This document shows positions 1 to 5,084 of a stretch of 20,486 nucleotides of DNA, in pieces. This stretch comes from a virus. The stretch's first letter is position 1. Each line of letters opens with the position of its first letter. The position numbers were made by a program, and so were the translations under genes. The stretch is from IMG/VR virus record IMGVR_UViG_3300021091_004087, positions 1 through 20,486 of that record; one strand, given 5' to 3'. The notes under the pieces were generated by a model. It saw nothing but the letters and a program-made list of their open reading frames with translations, was not told where the DNA came from and did not search any database.

Positions 1-1
1 T

Positions 2-74
2 GGGCGAATAGCTCAGTGGTAGCAGCTTCCCGTTTACACCGGGACGGTCGGGGGTTCGAATCCCTCTTCGCCCA
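2..74 (+). tRNA. tRNA-Val (anticodon TAC)
   Basis: The acceptor arms GGGCGAA (2-8) and TTCGCCC (67-73) pair perfectly. The anticodon stem TCCCG (28-32) closes a seven-base loop TTTACAC whose central triplet at 35-37 is TAC. A T-arm with GGTTCGAATCC is present. CCA is not encoded. A late promoter lies only 3 nt after the tRNA, so the tRNA belongs to a transcript arriving from upstream of the window. Confidence 0.95.
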
Positions 75-77
75 CTT

Positions 78-85
78 TATAAATA
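78..85 (+). promoter_or_regulatory. T4-type late promoter for dps
   Basis: This is an exact TATAAATA, the T4-family late consensus recognised by the phage late sigma factor. It lies 18 nt before the dps start, so a late RNA starting near position 91 would have a leader of about 13 nt. A weak 5-bp pairing (ATACC 83-87 with GGTAT 98-102) exists but is not convincing as a control hairpin. Confidence 0.75.
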
Positions 86-103
86 CCTAAAAAATATGGT
101 ATA

Positions 104-538
104 ATGGAAAAGTTATTCAAACTTCTGTCTGATACTCAGGCAAGTCTTTTTGTTTTATTTCAGAAAACTTGGGTGTATCACTGGAATGTAACTGGATCTG
201 AGTTTTATCAGTTTCATACTGTTTTTGGAGAGCAGTATGAGGCAATGTTTGAAGAGATTGATCGTCTCACCGAGCACATGAGATTTCTAAAAATCAAACC
301 AGTTAGTACTCTTAAAAGAATCACAGAAGTTTCACAAGTTGAAGAAGCAAATAGTTCTTTGGGTGCTATGGGAATGGTGAATGATTTAATTAAGTGTAAT
401 CAGCAAATTGTAGACCTTTTAACACAGGTATCTGACGAAGCAGAAGCACAAAAATCAAAGGGCACTATTAATCTTGTTGATGATTTGAATGAAGCACACG
501 GAAAATTTATTTGGATGTTAAGATCCTTTACTGAATGA
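104..538 (+). CDS. dps: Dps/ferritin-like protein
   Basis: This 144-aa protein has the size and residue pattern of the Dps family (DNA protection during starvation). Dps proteins oxidise and store iron with peroxide, usually as dodecamers in the cytoplasm. The signature YHWNVTG is at 25-31. Ferroxidase-type residues His26, His38, Asp53 and Glu57 keep the Dps spacing; the extra acidic ligand seen in some homologues is not in its usual place. The basic N-terminal tail used for DNA binding in some Dps proteins is short here. A late promoter immediately upstream suggests expression late in infection, perhaps to protect DNA from oxidative damage in a photosynthesising host; that role is inference. 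Confidence 0.85.
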   Translation: MEKLFKLLSDTQASLFVLFQKTWVYHWNVTGSEFYQFHTVFGEQYEAMFEEIDRLTEHMRFLKIKPVSTLKRITEVSQVEEANSSLGAMGMVNDLIKCNQQIVDLLTQVSDEAEAQKSKGTINLVDDLNEAHGKFIWMLRSFTE

Positions 539-544
539 GATACA

Positions 545-802
545 ATGGAAAACTTAAGAATCAGATGTCGTTCCTGTGGTAAGGAGATGGAAGGGTATCA
601 AACTAAAACTGTGACTTGTGGATGTCCAAATATGGCATCTATTCGTGGAGACAAGATTTCGGCAGTTGACTTATCACAGATAGTTATGTTAAACTCTTAT
701 CATACAAAAACAAAGTCTGGTGTTCTTACAAATGAAGACCTCGCTTTCCAGGAAGCAAGAAGACAAAGAAAAGTAAGACGATTAGATTTTGAAGTCCGTT
801 GA
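545..802 (+). CDS. Small zinc-ribbon-like protein
   Basis: This is an 85-aa protein of unknown function. The N-terminal part carries CxxC (Cys8, Cys11) and CxC (Cys25, Cys27), which could form a single zinc site. The C-terminal third is charged and basic (QEARRQRKVRR), as in nucleic-acid-binding proteins. It starts 6 nt after the dps stop and is probably cotranscribed with it. Similar small zinc-ribbon proteins are common in T4-like cyanophages, but no specific function can be assigned from sequence. Confidence 0.75.
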   Translation: MENLRIRCRSCGKEMEGYQTKTVTCGCPNMASIRGDKISAVDLSQIVMLNSYHTKTKSGVLTNEDLAFQEARRQRKVRRLDFEVR

Positions 803-813
803 GGACTTTTATT

Positions 814-900
814 GGTAGCGTGGCAGAGTCCGGTTTATTGCGCTTGTCTTGAAAACAAGTGAGGGTAACACCTCCACTGGTTCAAATCCAGTCGCTACCG
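814..900 (+). tRNA. tRNA-Ser (anticodon TGA)
   Basis: The acceptor strands GGTAGCG (814-820) and CGCTACC (893-899) pair perfectly. The anticodon stem CTTGT/ACAAG encloses the loop CTTGAAA with TGA at 850-852. The long variable arm (AGTGAGGGTAACACCTCCACT region) is typical of serine tRNAs and confirms the identity. The discriminator base is G900; CCA is not encoded. Confidence 0.95.
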
Positions 901-917
901 TTACAAATATTACAAAA

Positions 918-934
918 TTTAAGATTGTCTTAAA
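918..934 (+). other. Short hairpin after tRNA-Ser
   Basis: TTTAAGA (918-924) and TCTTAAA (928-934) form a perfect 7-bp stem with a TTG loop 18 nt after the tRNA. No clean U tract follows, so it may be a weak terminator or a tRNA 3'-processing boundary rather than a strong terminator. Confidence 0.35.
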
Positions 935-958
935 CACTTTCTTGAAATCAACACATAC

Positions 959-989
959 TTGACAAAGTAAAAATACTCACTAGTATAAC
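959..989 (+). promoter_or_regulatory. Probable sigma70-like early promoter
   Basis: TTGACA at 959-964 is an exact -35 box. The -10 could be TAGTAT (981-986, spacer 16) or TATAAC (984-989, spacer 19). Two ACTAGT hexamers (979-984 and 988-993), separated by ATA, overlap the -10 region. The promoter would drive the chain of small overlapping genes beginning at 1012. Confidence 0.55.
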
Positions 990-1011
990 TAGTAGTATTC
1001 ATCTCAAACTT

Positions 1012-1161
1012 ATGGATCAACACACCTACGACAATTGGGTGAAGATCAAGGAAACTTTCGAAGCTTCTGGAAATCTAGATAATATGTTTTATAAGAGAGC
1101 AGTTGAAATTGTAAAAACCCGAAGAGACCCTCTGGCAAAGTTTCTTGGAGATGAAAAATGA
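1012..1161 (+). CDS. 49-aa hypothetical protein
   Basis: The frame is open from ATG 1012 to TGA 1159-1161 and encodes 49 residues beginning MDQHTYDNWVKIKETFEASG. It is hydrophilic, probably helical, with no recognisable domain. It is supported as a gene by the probable early promoter just upstream, by its ATGA overlap with the next gene, and by its place at the head of a chain of translationally overlapping small genes. Function is unknown. Confidence 0.6.
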   Translation: MDQHTYDNWVKIKETFEASGNLDNMFYKRAVEIVKTRRDPLAKFLGDEK

Positions 1162-1364
1162 TGGAACCTTTTGATGATGATTATGTGACTCGCACTGAAG
1201 TTCAGGAGATGATCGATGCAGCAATACGACGACACAACCGTAATGCTTCTATCATTAGTATGTGCGTTGGTTGGGTGGTTCTTGCTCTATTTGCTGAGGG
1301 ACTTCTAAGACTTGTAGGTGTGATTCCACCACTACTTCCTTTTCTTAAAATTACATTAAACTAA
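1158..1364 (+). CDS. Small membrane protein
   Basis: This 68-aa protein has an acidic N-terminus (MMEPFDDDYVTRTEVQEM), a short basic stretch (RRHNRN, about residues 24-29) and a hydrophobic C-terminal half (about residues 32-64) that can make one or two membrane segments. Its ATG overlaps the upstream stop as ATGA; a second ATG at 1161 is an alternative start. The layout suggests a membrane-anchored protein with a small cytoplasmic head. Function is unknown. Confidence 0.65.
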   Translation: MMEPFDDDYVTRTEVQEMIDAAIRRHNRNASIISMCVGWVVLALFAEGLLRLVGVIPPLLPFLKITLN

Positions 1365-1477
1365 TGATATCTTTAACAGAAGAAGATTTACAAGAACTCC
1401 AAAAAAGAGTTTTACATCAAAAAATAGAAGAATTATTTGAGGAACCATCTACTTACGAGGACGAAGAAGATGAGTAG
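1364..1477 (+). CDS. 37-aa acidic small protein
   Basis: The ATG overlaps the previous stop as TAATG. The 37-aa product is a predicted amphipathic, very acidic peptide (ends TYEDEEDE) with the LQELQKRVLHQKIEELFEE pattern of a short coiled coil or helix. It resembles nothing I can name. The overlaps on both sides support translation by coupling within an operon of small genes. Confidence 0.5.
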   Translation: MISLTEEDLQELQKRVLHQKIEELFEEPSTYEDEEDE

Positions 1478-1559
1478 CACTATTTTCAACGCAATCTGTA
1501 TTTTTAGTCTCATAGCAATTTTCCTAAATTGGGGACTCCATAATGCCTACCCACAATAA
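1470..1559 (+). CDS. 29-aa single-pass membrane peptide
   Basis: The ATG at 1470 overlaps the end of the acidic peptide gene by 8 nt. The 29-aa product has one hydrophobic segment (about residues 5-20, IFNAICIFSLIAIFLN) and a short polar tail ending NAYPQ. It could be a real phage microprotein in the host membrane. Its evidence is the overlap chain only, and no family is recognised. Confidence 0.45.
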   Translation: MSSTIFNAICIFSLIAIFLNWGLHNAYPQ

Positions 1560-1740
1560 GAAGTATCAGTTTGCGATGTCTGCCTTTGTGAGAATTCACG
1601 GGCATAGTGTAGTCCATAATCACGACATCAAGCAGTTTTGTTTAGAATGGTCTGAGTGGGGTGTAGATGCCCCTCTAGCAGGTTTGAATGAAGTAGACCA
1701 ATACTTTTACTATGAATATAAGAATTGGAGGGGAAGATGA
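1543..1740 (+). CDS. 65-aa hypothetical protein
   Basis: This 65-aa soluble protein is rich in His, Trp and Tyr (HGHSVVHNHD near 19-28, WSEWGVDAP, YFYYEYKNWRGR at the C-terminus). It starts inside the end of the upstream 29-aa reading frame and ends in an overlap with the next gene. The His cluster might bind a metal, but that is speculation. No domain is recognised. Confidence 0.6.
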   Translation: MPTHNKKYQFAMSAFVRIHGHSVVHNHDIKQFCLEWSEWGVDAPLAGLNEVDQYFYYEYKNWRGR

Positions 1741-1859
1741 TTTTTCACATCGTAGAAACACTTGCAACAAGTTCAGTTTGGTTAGGACTTTGTGGATTTG
1801 GCATTATCGTTGTTCCTATTCTTGGAATTATGATTATACATAGTAAAAAAAGCGTATGA
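1737..1859 (+). CDS. 40-aa membrane peptide
   Basis: The frame runs from ATG 1737, overlapping the upstream TGA, to TGA 1857-1859, which overlaps the next ATG as ATGA. The product has a short N-terminal segment, then a long hydrophobic stretch (about residues 14-34, VWLGLCGFGIIVVPILGIMI) and a basic tail HSKKSV. It is probably a single-pass inner-membrane peptide with the tail in the cytoplasm. Function is unknown. Confidence 0.5.
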   Translation: MIFHIVETLATSSVWLGLCGFGIIVVPILGIMIIHSKKSV

Positions 1860-2419
1860 ACGGTGAGTGGTGTTATTTTAAATCGTATTTTTCTCCTGAT
1901 TATTGTCAGTCAATTATAGAAAGATCTAAAAACCTTCAATTTCAAAATCCTAATCTTGGAGAAGATGGTTTAACAAATAATGAAGGGTACCGAAAAAGTA
2001 AAATTGCTTGGATTTATTCGGATCTTTTTCCTGAACTTTATGAATCTTTATGGGAAATGGAAAAAATAGTAAATAATGAATGGTTTGGATTTGATATTGA
2101 TAATTTAGAATATGTCCAATTGGCAGAATATGATGGTAGTTATAATGGTTGTTATGGAAAACATCAAGATGTATTTTGGATTAATAATTCACCAAGACAT
2201 AGAAAATTAAGTGCTGTAGTTCAATTGACCGATCCATCTAAATATGAAGGTGGAGATTTGAGATTATTTGGTTGTTCAGAGTATCCAGATCCTATTGAAA
2301 TTAAACAACAAGGAACAGTAATATTTTTTCCTTCTTTTACATATCATCAAGCAGATTCTGTTTTAAGTGGAACTCGTCATAGTTTAGCTGCTTGGTTTGA
2401 GGGACCTAAATGGAAGTGA
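1856..2419 (+). CDS. 2OG-Fe(II) oxygenase
   Basis: This 187-aa protein has the core of a prolyl-4-hydroxylase/PiuC-type 2-oxoglutarate and Fe(II)-dependent dioxygenase. The metal triad is His103-x-Asp105 (KHQD) and the distal His164 (TYHQADS); Arg174, ten residues later in GTRHSLAAWF, should bind the 2OG carboxylate. EGGDLRL at 131-137 is the usual strand between them. Such oxygenases are common in T4-like cyanophages; substrates are mostly unknown, with protein or nucleotide hydroxylation as possibilities. It is the last gene of the overlapping small-gene chain, and a new early promoter begins 9 nt after its stop. Confidence 0.85.
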   Translation: MNGEWCYFKSYFSPDYCQSIIERSKNLQFQNPNLGEDGLTNNEGYRKSKIAWIYSDLFPELYESLWEMEKIVNNEWFGFDIDNLEYVQLAEYDGSYNGCYGKHQDVFWINNSPRHRKLSAVVQLTDPSKYEGGDLRLFGCSEYPDPIEIKQQGTVIFFPSFTYHQADSVLSGTRHSLAAWFEGPKWK

Positions 2420-2428
2420 CACATTTAC

Positions 2429-2457
2429 TTGACAGAAGAAGTAAAAAGTATTATAAT
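2429..2457 (+). promoter_or_regulatory. Consensus early promoter before tRNA-Pro remnant
   Basis: TTGACA (2429-2434) and TATAAT (2452-2457) are separated by 17 bp, a perfect sigma70 arrangement. Transcription would start near 2464, only about four bases before the tRNA-Pro-like sequence at 2468, as expected for a promoter built for a tRNA gene. Confidence 0.85.
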
Positions 2458-2467
2458 TAATAACTAA

Positions 2468-2484
2468 CGGGGTGTAGCGCAGTT
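2468..2484 (+). pseudogene. 5' remnant of a tRNA-Pro gene
   Basis: CGGGGTGTAGCGCAGTT matches the first 17 bases of the complete tRNA-Pro downstream (2887-2903) at 14 of 17 positions; the three differences are all in the acceptor stem. CGGGGTG is also the usual bacterial tRNA-Pro acceptor strand. The sequence then breaks off in the D arm, and the HNH promoter element begins. This looks like the 5' end of a former tRNA gene displaced by insertion of the HNH gene. Confidence 0.65.
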
Positions 2485-2487
2485 TTT

Positions 2488-2522
2488 TATAAATATTTGG
2501 GAATACAAATTGTAGTCCCAAA
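2488..2522 (+). promoter_or_regulatory. Late promoter with start-blocking hairpin (HNH 1)
   Basis: An exact TATAAATA occupies 2488-2495. It is followed at once by a hairpin: TTTGGGA (2496-2502) with TCCCAAA (2516-2522), one A/G mismatch, then TACA/TGTA around a 3-nt loop. The right arm reaches the A of the start codon. RNA from the upstream early promoter should fold this stem, while late RNA starting near 2501-2502 would lack most of the left arm. No clear Shine-Dalgarno sequence is visible. Confidence 0.7.
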
Positions 2523-2896
2523 TGAAAACAAGAATTTGTAAAACATGTGGAAACGAAAAATCTCTTGACTTGTCAAAATTTCCATCTGCTGGTATAATAA
2601 AAGGAGTTCAATATTACAGGCACAATTGTATTCCTTGTTACTCTAAACAAAAACTTGAGGAGGGTTCTTTAAGAATGCAAAAGTTTAGAGAATATAAAAA
2701 AACTTTATCATGCAATAGATGTGGTTATAATGATTATAGAGCACTTGAATTTCATCACCCCAATGATGATAAAGATGATTATGATCCTTGCGTTATAGCA
2801 AGAACAAGGTCTTGGGAAAATGTTATTAAAGAACTAAATAAATGTGAGGTTCTTTGTTCAAATTGTCATCGAATAGAACACTTTGCCGGGCATTAG
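2522..2896 (+). CDS. HNH homing endonuclease (first copy)
   Basis: This 124-aa protein has two zinc-binding CxxC pairs near the N-terminus (Cys6/Cys9, Cys36/Cys39) and an HNH nuclease core: Cys64-x2-Cys67, LEFHHP with His78-His79, and CEVLCSNCHRIEH with Cys112, Cys115 and His116. It is a free-standing homing-endonuclease-type gene, not inside a recognisable intron. Its last codons and TAG stop lie inside the first ten bases of tRNA-Pro, and a broken tRNA-Pro 5' end lies before it, which points to a tRNA gene as the insertion target. Expression is probably restricted to late infection by the promoter-hairpin element upstream. Confidence 0.85.
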   Translation: MKTRICKTCGNEKSLDLSKFPSAGIIKGVQYYRHNCIPCYSKQKLEEGSLRMQKFREYKKTLSCNRCGYNDYRALEFHHPNDDKDDYDPCVIARTRSWENVIKELNKCEVLCSNCHRIEHFAGH

Positions 2897-2960
2897 CGCA
2901 GTTTGGTAGCGCGTTCCGTTTGGGGCGGAAAGGCCAAAGGTTCAAATCCTTTATGCCCGA
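2887..2960 (+). tRNA. tRNA-Pro (anticodon TGG)
   Basis: The acceptor strands CGGGCAT (2887-2893) and ATGCCCG (2953-2959) pair perfectly. The anticodon stem TTCCG/CGGAA holds the loop TTTGGGG with TGG at 2921-2923. The T loop is GGTTCAAATCC. The first ten bases overlap the end of the HNH coding sequence. A small hairpin CCAGT/ACTGG (2964-2979) follows and could mark a processing site. Confidence 0.95.
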
Positions 2961-2984
2961 TTGCCAGTTTCTTCACTGGTACAC

Positions 2985-3013
2985 TTGACATAAAACCTCA
3001 AGTATTCTATAAT
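2985..3013 (+). promoter_or_regulatory. Consensus early promoter
   Basis: TTGACA (2985-2990), a 17-bp spacer and TATAAT (3008-3013) form an exact sigma70-type promoter. The start site would be near 3020, giving a leader of about 17 nt to the gene at 3037. It should also feed early RNA into the second HNH gene. Confidence 0.85.
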
Positions 3014-3036
3014 ATCTGAGTAAACAAAACAAACAA

Positions 3037-3252
3037 ATGTCTCTGATTACAAAATTCAAGAAAGATGTTAGCACTCTTCGTCTTGCTGCTAACGGGGAAA
3101 TCTACCTTGATGTAAAGAATCCGAAACTTTATAAAAAGGTCCGTCGCTTTTATGAAAATGAAGGTGTCGTGTTTTCTGGTGACCCCCTTGACGATTATGA
3201 AATTTTGATTGATTATATCGTTCAAGATCTTGAAACCGTTGAGGTTGCCTGA
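3037..3252 (+). CDS. 71-aa hypothetical protein
   Basis: This 71-aa soluble protein (MSLITKFKKDVSTLRLAANG) has a mixed alpha/beta pattern and an acidic C-terminal half. It lies directly behind a consensus early promoter, so early expression is expected. It ends in a TGATG overlap with the next gene, suggesting coupled translation. No domain or named family is recognised. Confidence 0.7.
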   Translation: MSLITKFKKDVSTLRLAANGEIYLDVKNPKLYKKVRRFYENEGVVFSGDPLDDYEILIDYIVQDLETVEVA

Positions 3253-3518
3253 TGAAAGTTGTCAGGAAACCTACTGTACTTCTTGAGCGTTTTCCTTACC
3301 GATATGTTCAAGTGGGTATTTTAGAAATCAATGGTAAACCTGATTATCGTATTCAGAAAGTAGATTCCTACACTGGTCGATATAGGGATATGTATCTTCT
3401 AGATAATGAGATGCAACTTATGACTGCTATGGAGGACCATTCCTACACTTGTTGGTTGGATCCTGATAGAGTCCCTGCTTATGTGAAAGGCGATGATAAA
3501 GACACGGAGAGTCTTTAA
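3252..3518 (+). CDS. 88-aa hypothetical protein
   Basis: This 88-aa protein starts at the ATG that overlaps the upstream stop codon. It is soluble, rich in Tyr and charged residues (ERFPYRYVQVGILE, DSYTGRYRDMYLLDNEM), and probably a small beta-rich domain. No catalytic motif is visible. It is cotranscribed with the 71-aa gene from the early promoter at 2985. Confidence 0.7.
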   Translation: MKVVRKPTVLLERFPYRYVQVGILEINGKPDYRIQKVDSYTGRYRDMYLLDNEMQLMTAMEDHSYTCWLDPDRVPAYVKGDDKDTESL

Positions 3519-3533
3519 AAGTACTGGTCGGTG

Positions 3534-3788
3534 ATGAAATCCCCCTTAATGAAAAACACCGATGTAATGCGTTACATCGGTAATATTCTTCTCCTCTCAG
3601 GATACTTTGTCCTTTTATGGGGAGATCCAAAAACTGGATTACTTGTAAAGTGTATTGGTAACATCTTTGTTGTTCCTTTTGCTATCAAGTATAAGTTTTG
3701 GGACATTCTTGTATTATGTGCTTTTTATGGTGCTATTGAAGTTCCAAAATTAATCCAATTATCCTTTCCTAATTTGTTTGTAAATTAG
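3534..3788 (+). CDS. Small multi-pass membrane protein
   Basis: This 84-aa protein has about three hydrophobic segments (near residues 14-29, 36-50 and 55-70), including YIGNILLLSGYFVLLWG. I prefer the ATG at 3534 over the GTG one codon earlier; ATG 3549 is also possible. It likely sits in the host membrane. Its function is unknown. The next reading frame begins 12 nt later with a good ribosome-binding sequence. Confidence 0.65.
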   Translation: MKSPLMKNTDVMRYIGNILLLSGYFVLLWGDPKTGLLVKCIGNIFVVPFAIKYKFWDILVLCAFYGAIEVPKLIQLSFPNLFVN

Positions 3789-3800
3789 GTGGTGGAGTCG

Positions 3801-3830
3801 ATGACCCCTTATGGACAATATCTTATATAA
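3801..3830 (+). pseudogene. 5' piece of a small gene split by HNH 2
   Basis: ATG 3801 is preceded by AGGTGGTGGAG, a strong ribosome-binding sequence, but the frame (MTPYGQYLI) stops after nine codons exactly where the HNH control element begins. A matching open 3' piece follows the HNH gene (4279-4371). Joined near CTTAT/AAAAATTC, the two would give a protein of about 36 aa. This is an inference from frame, RBS and position. Confidence 0.45.
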
Positions 3831-3852
3831 ATAAACACAGTTATATAGGATA
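3819..3852 (+). promoter_or_regulatory. Late promoter inside RBS-hiding hairpin (HNH 2)
   Basis: The arms 3819-3830 (TATCTTATATAA) and 3841-3852 (TTATATAGGATA) pair over 12 bp with one T-G wobble and a 10-nt loop. The right arm contains the AGGA ribosome-binding site (3847-3850) just before ATG 3854. The exact late promoter TATAAATA (3826-3833) straddles the left arm and loop. A late RNA starting near 3839-3840 would therefore lose the left arm and expose AGGA, while early readthrough RNA would hide it. Confidence 0.75.
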
Positions 3853-3853
3853 A

Positions 3854-4288
3854 ATGGCAACTAGAGAACAAAAGTTAGAAGCAAAAAGACGCTACTATCA
3901 AAAAAATAAAAACAAACTAAATGTAGAATCAAGAGAACTCAACATTAGATTGAGATATGAAAAGAAAAATTTTATCATAGAATCTCTTGGATCTAAATGT
4001 CGTGGGTGTGGGACTACTGATTGTCTAGAAATAGATCATATCAATCCTGGACTAAAAAAAGATAGAAAATGTCTTTATGTTTGTTCTTGGGACAGAATCA
4101 AAAGTGAAATGGATAATCTCCAACTTCTCTGTAGTGCCTGTCACCAAGAAAGATCTCAGTTGCAAAAAGATGCTTCTTGGTTTTATTTTAAAAATCTTCC
4201 TCTAGAAGAGCAAAATAATCTAATGGAGCAATTCAAAAAAAAGGGTTCTACTTTACCTTCTTGGTGCCCGCAAGATAAGGCACAATAA
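3854..4288 (+). CDS. HNH homing endonuclease (second copy)
   Basis: This 144-aa protein has a basic, Lys/Arg-rich N-terminus (about residues 1-40) for DNA contact. The HNH core follows: CRGCG (Cys49, Cys52), LEIDHINPG with the catalytic-type Asp61-His62, an Asn-containing helix (DNLQLLCSACH, Asn88), and Cys93, Cys96 and His97. It is not closely similar to the first HNH protein outside the core, so the two are separate insertions rather than a recent duplication. It appears to interrupt a very small gene. Late-only translation is predicted from its upstream hairpin. Confidence 0.85.
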   Translation: MATREQKLEAKRRYYQKNKNKLNVESRELNIRLRYEKKNFIIESLGSKCRGCGTTDCLEIDHINPGLKKDRKCLYVCSWDRIKSEMDNLQLLCSACHQERSQLQKDASWFYFKNLPLEEQNNLMEQFKKKGSTLPSWCPQDKAQ

Positions 4289-4371
4289 AAATTCTTGCTG
4301 GTGCGGATGGGGTTACCCCGCCTGGTTTCCAATTTCCAGTTAAAGAATTGGTGGCGAGCCTGAGTACATAA
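4279..4371 (+). pseudogene. 3' piece of the small gene split by HNH 2
   Basis: A frame different from the HNH frame is open from 4279 to TAA 4369-4371 and reads like a real protein end (ILAGADGVTPPGFQFPV then KELVASLST). It has no start codon of its own or RBS, and it runs into a good terminator. It fits in frame with the nine-codon start at 3801 if the HNH element is removed. The ancestral protein is not identified. Confidence 0.45.
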
Positions 4372-4399
4372 AGGTGGGTTGCATAAACCCACTTTTTTT
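4371..4399 (+). terminator. Rho-independent terminator
   Basis: GTGGGTT (4374-4380) and AACCCAC (4386-4392) form a 7-bp stem, extendable by AAG/TTT pairs, followed by a run of seven T. It closes the early transcript that starts at 2985 and separates it from the sugar cluster. Confidence 0.85.
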
Positions 4400-4421
4400 A
4401 GTATAATACATAAAAATATGT

Positions 4422-4429
4422 TATAAATG
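4422..4429 (+). promoter_or_regulatory. Possible late promoter for the sugar cluster
   Basis: TATAAATG differs from the T4 late consensus TATAAATA only at the last base. It is the only promoter-like element seen between the terminator at 4399 and the 15-gene cluster, although a TATAAT at 4402-4407 without a clear -35 box is also present. Confidence 0.4.
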
Positions 4430-4481
4430 AAAAGTTACATTTATTATAGGCATTACAGGTCAAGATACATCACAGGTATAA
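4427..4481 (+). pseudogene. Remnant of a GDP-mannose 4,6-dehydratase start
   Basis: In one frame the bases read KVTFIIGITGQDTSQV and then stop. GITGQD-S is the hallmark N-terminal NAD-binding sequence of GDP-mannose 4,6-dehydratase (usual form ITGITGQDGSYLAE). ATG 4427 is out of frame with it by one base, as if one A had been added in ATGAAAAGTT. Nothing else of gmd remains before the next gene at 4488, so this is probably a decayed fragment. It is short, and chance similarity is possible. Confidence 0.45.
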
Positions 4482-4487
4482 AACAAG

Positions 4488-5084
4488 ATGAAAACTCTTA
4501 AAGAAATTTTAGAAGAATGTCATTTAAATATATGGGATGAGGTTAATTTAAAAATTGATCAAAATTATGGTACAGACAAAGGAGAACCAAAATCTTATAT
4601 TGATGAATATTATGAAGAAAATTTCAAAAAATATAGAGAAAAAAATATAACTTTAGTTGAAATAGGTGTTAGGAGTGGAGCATCTCTCAAATTGTGGTCT
4701 GAATATTTTTGTAAAGAAGCAAAAATATATGGACTTGATAATTTATATGATACTAATAATCACTCTGTACCCATTAATGAAGATTGGGTATTGGGAGATA
4801 ATGTTGAATATATTATAGGCGATGCTTATACTGAAGAAATTTGCAATAAGATTGGAAAAATTGATATATTGATTGATGATGGCCCACACACTCTCGAAAG
4901 TCATGTTAAACTTCTTGAACTATATTTACCAAAAATGAATACTGGCGGTACAATTGTAATTGAAGATATTTCATATGATCCAAATCTTATTTACAATAAT
5001 GTGCCAGATTATTTAAAAGAAACGTCATATGTTTGTGATTATGGTAATTATGATGATAAATTAATTATAATTGAAGGATTTTAA
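4488..5084 (+). CDS. Class I SAM-dependent methyltransferase
   Basis: This 198-aa protein carries the GTDKG...YYEENF start of the sugar O-methyltransferase/Methyltransf_24-like group. Motif I is LVEIGVRSGASLKLW (about residues 56-70), an acidic ribose-binding residue sits in IYGLDN, and IDILIDDGPHTLESH (about 125-139) contains the typical DDGPH metal or catalytic stretch. It probably methylates a sugar or glycan made by the neighbouring enzymes. It opens the cluster, and 93 nt without a gene follow it, the largest gap in the cluster. Confidence 0.75.
   Translation: MKTLKEILEECHLNIWDEVNLKIDQNYGTDKGEPKSYIDEYYEENFKKYREKNITLVEIGVRSGASLKLWSEYFCKEAKIYGLDNLYDTNNHSVPINEDWVLGDNVEYIIGDAYTEEICNKIGKIDILIDDGPHTLESHVKLLELYLPKMNTGGTIVIEDISYDPNLIYNNVPDYLKETSYVCDYGNYDDKLIIIEGF

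Noticed and set aside
83-102. Promoter-hairpin switch before dps like those before the HNH genes
   Set aside because: Only 5 bp (ATACC/GGTAT) can pair around a 10-nt loop, and neither an RBS nor the start codon is covered convincingly.
3790-4371. Group I intron around the second HNH gene
   Set aside because: I could not find P, Q, R or S core elements or a guide sequence next to the proposed junctions; a free-standing insertion is simpler.
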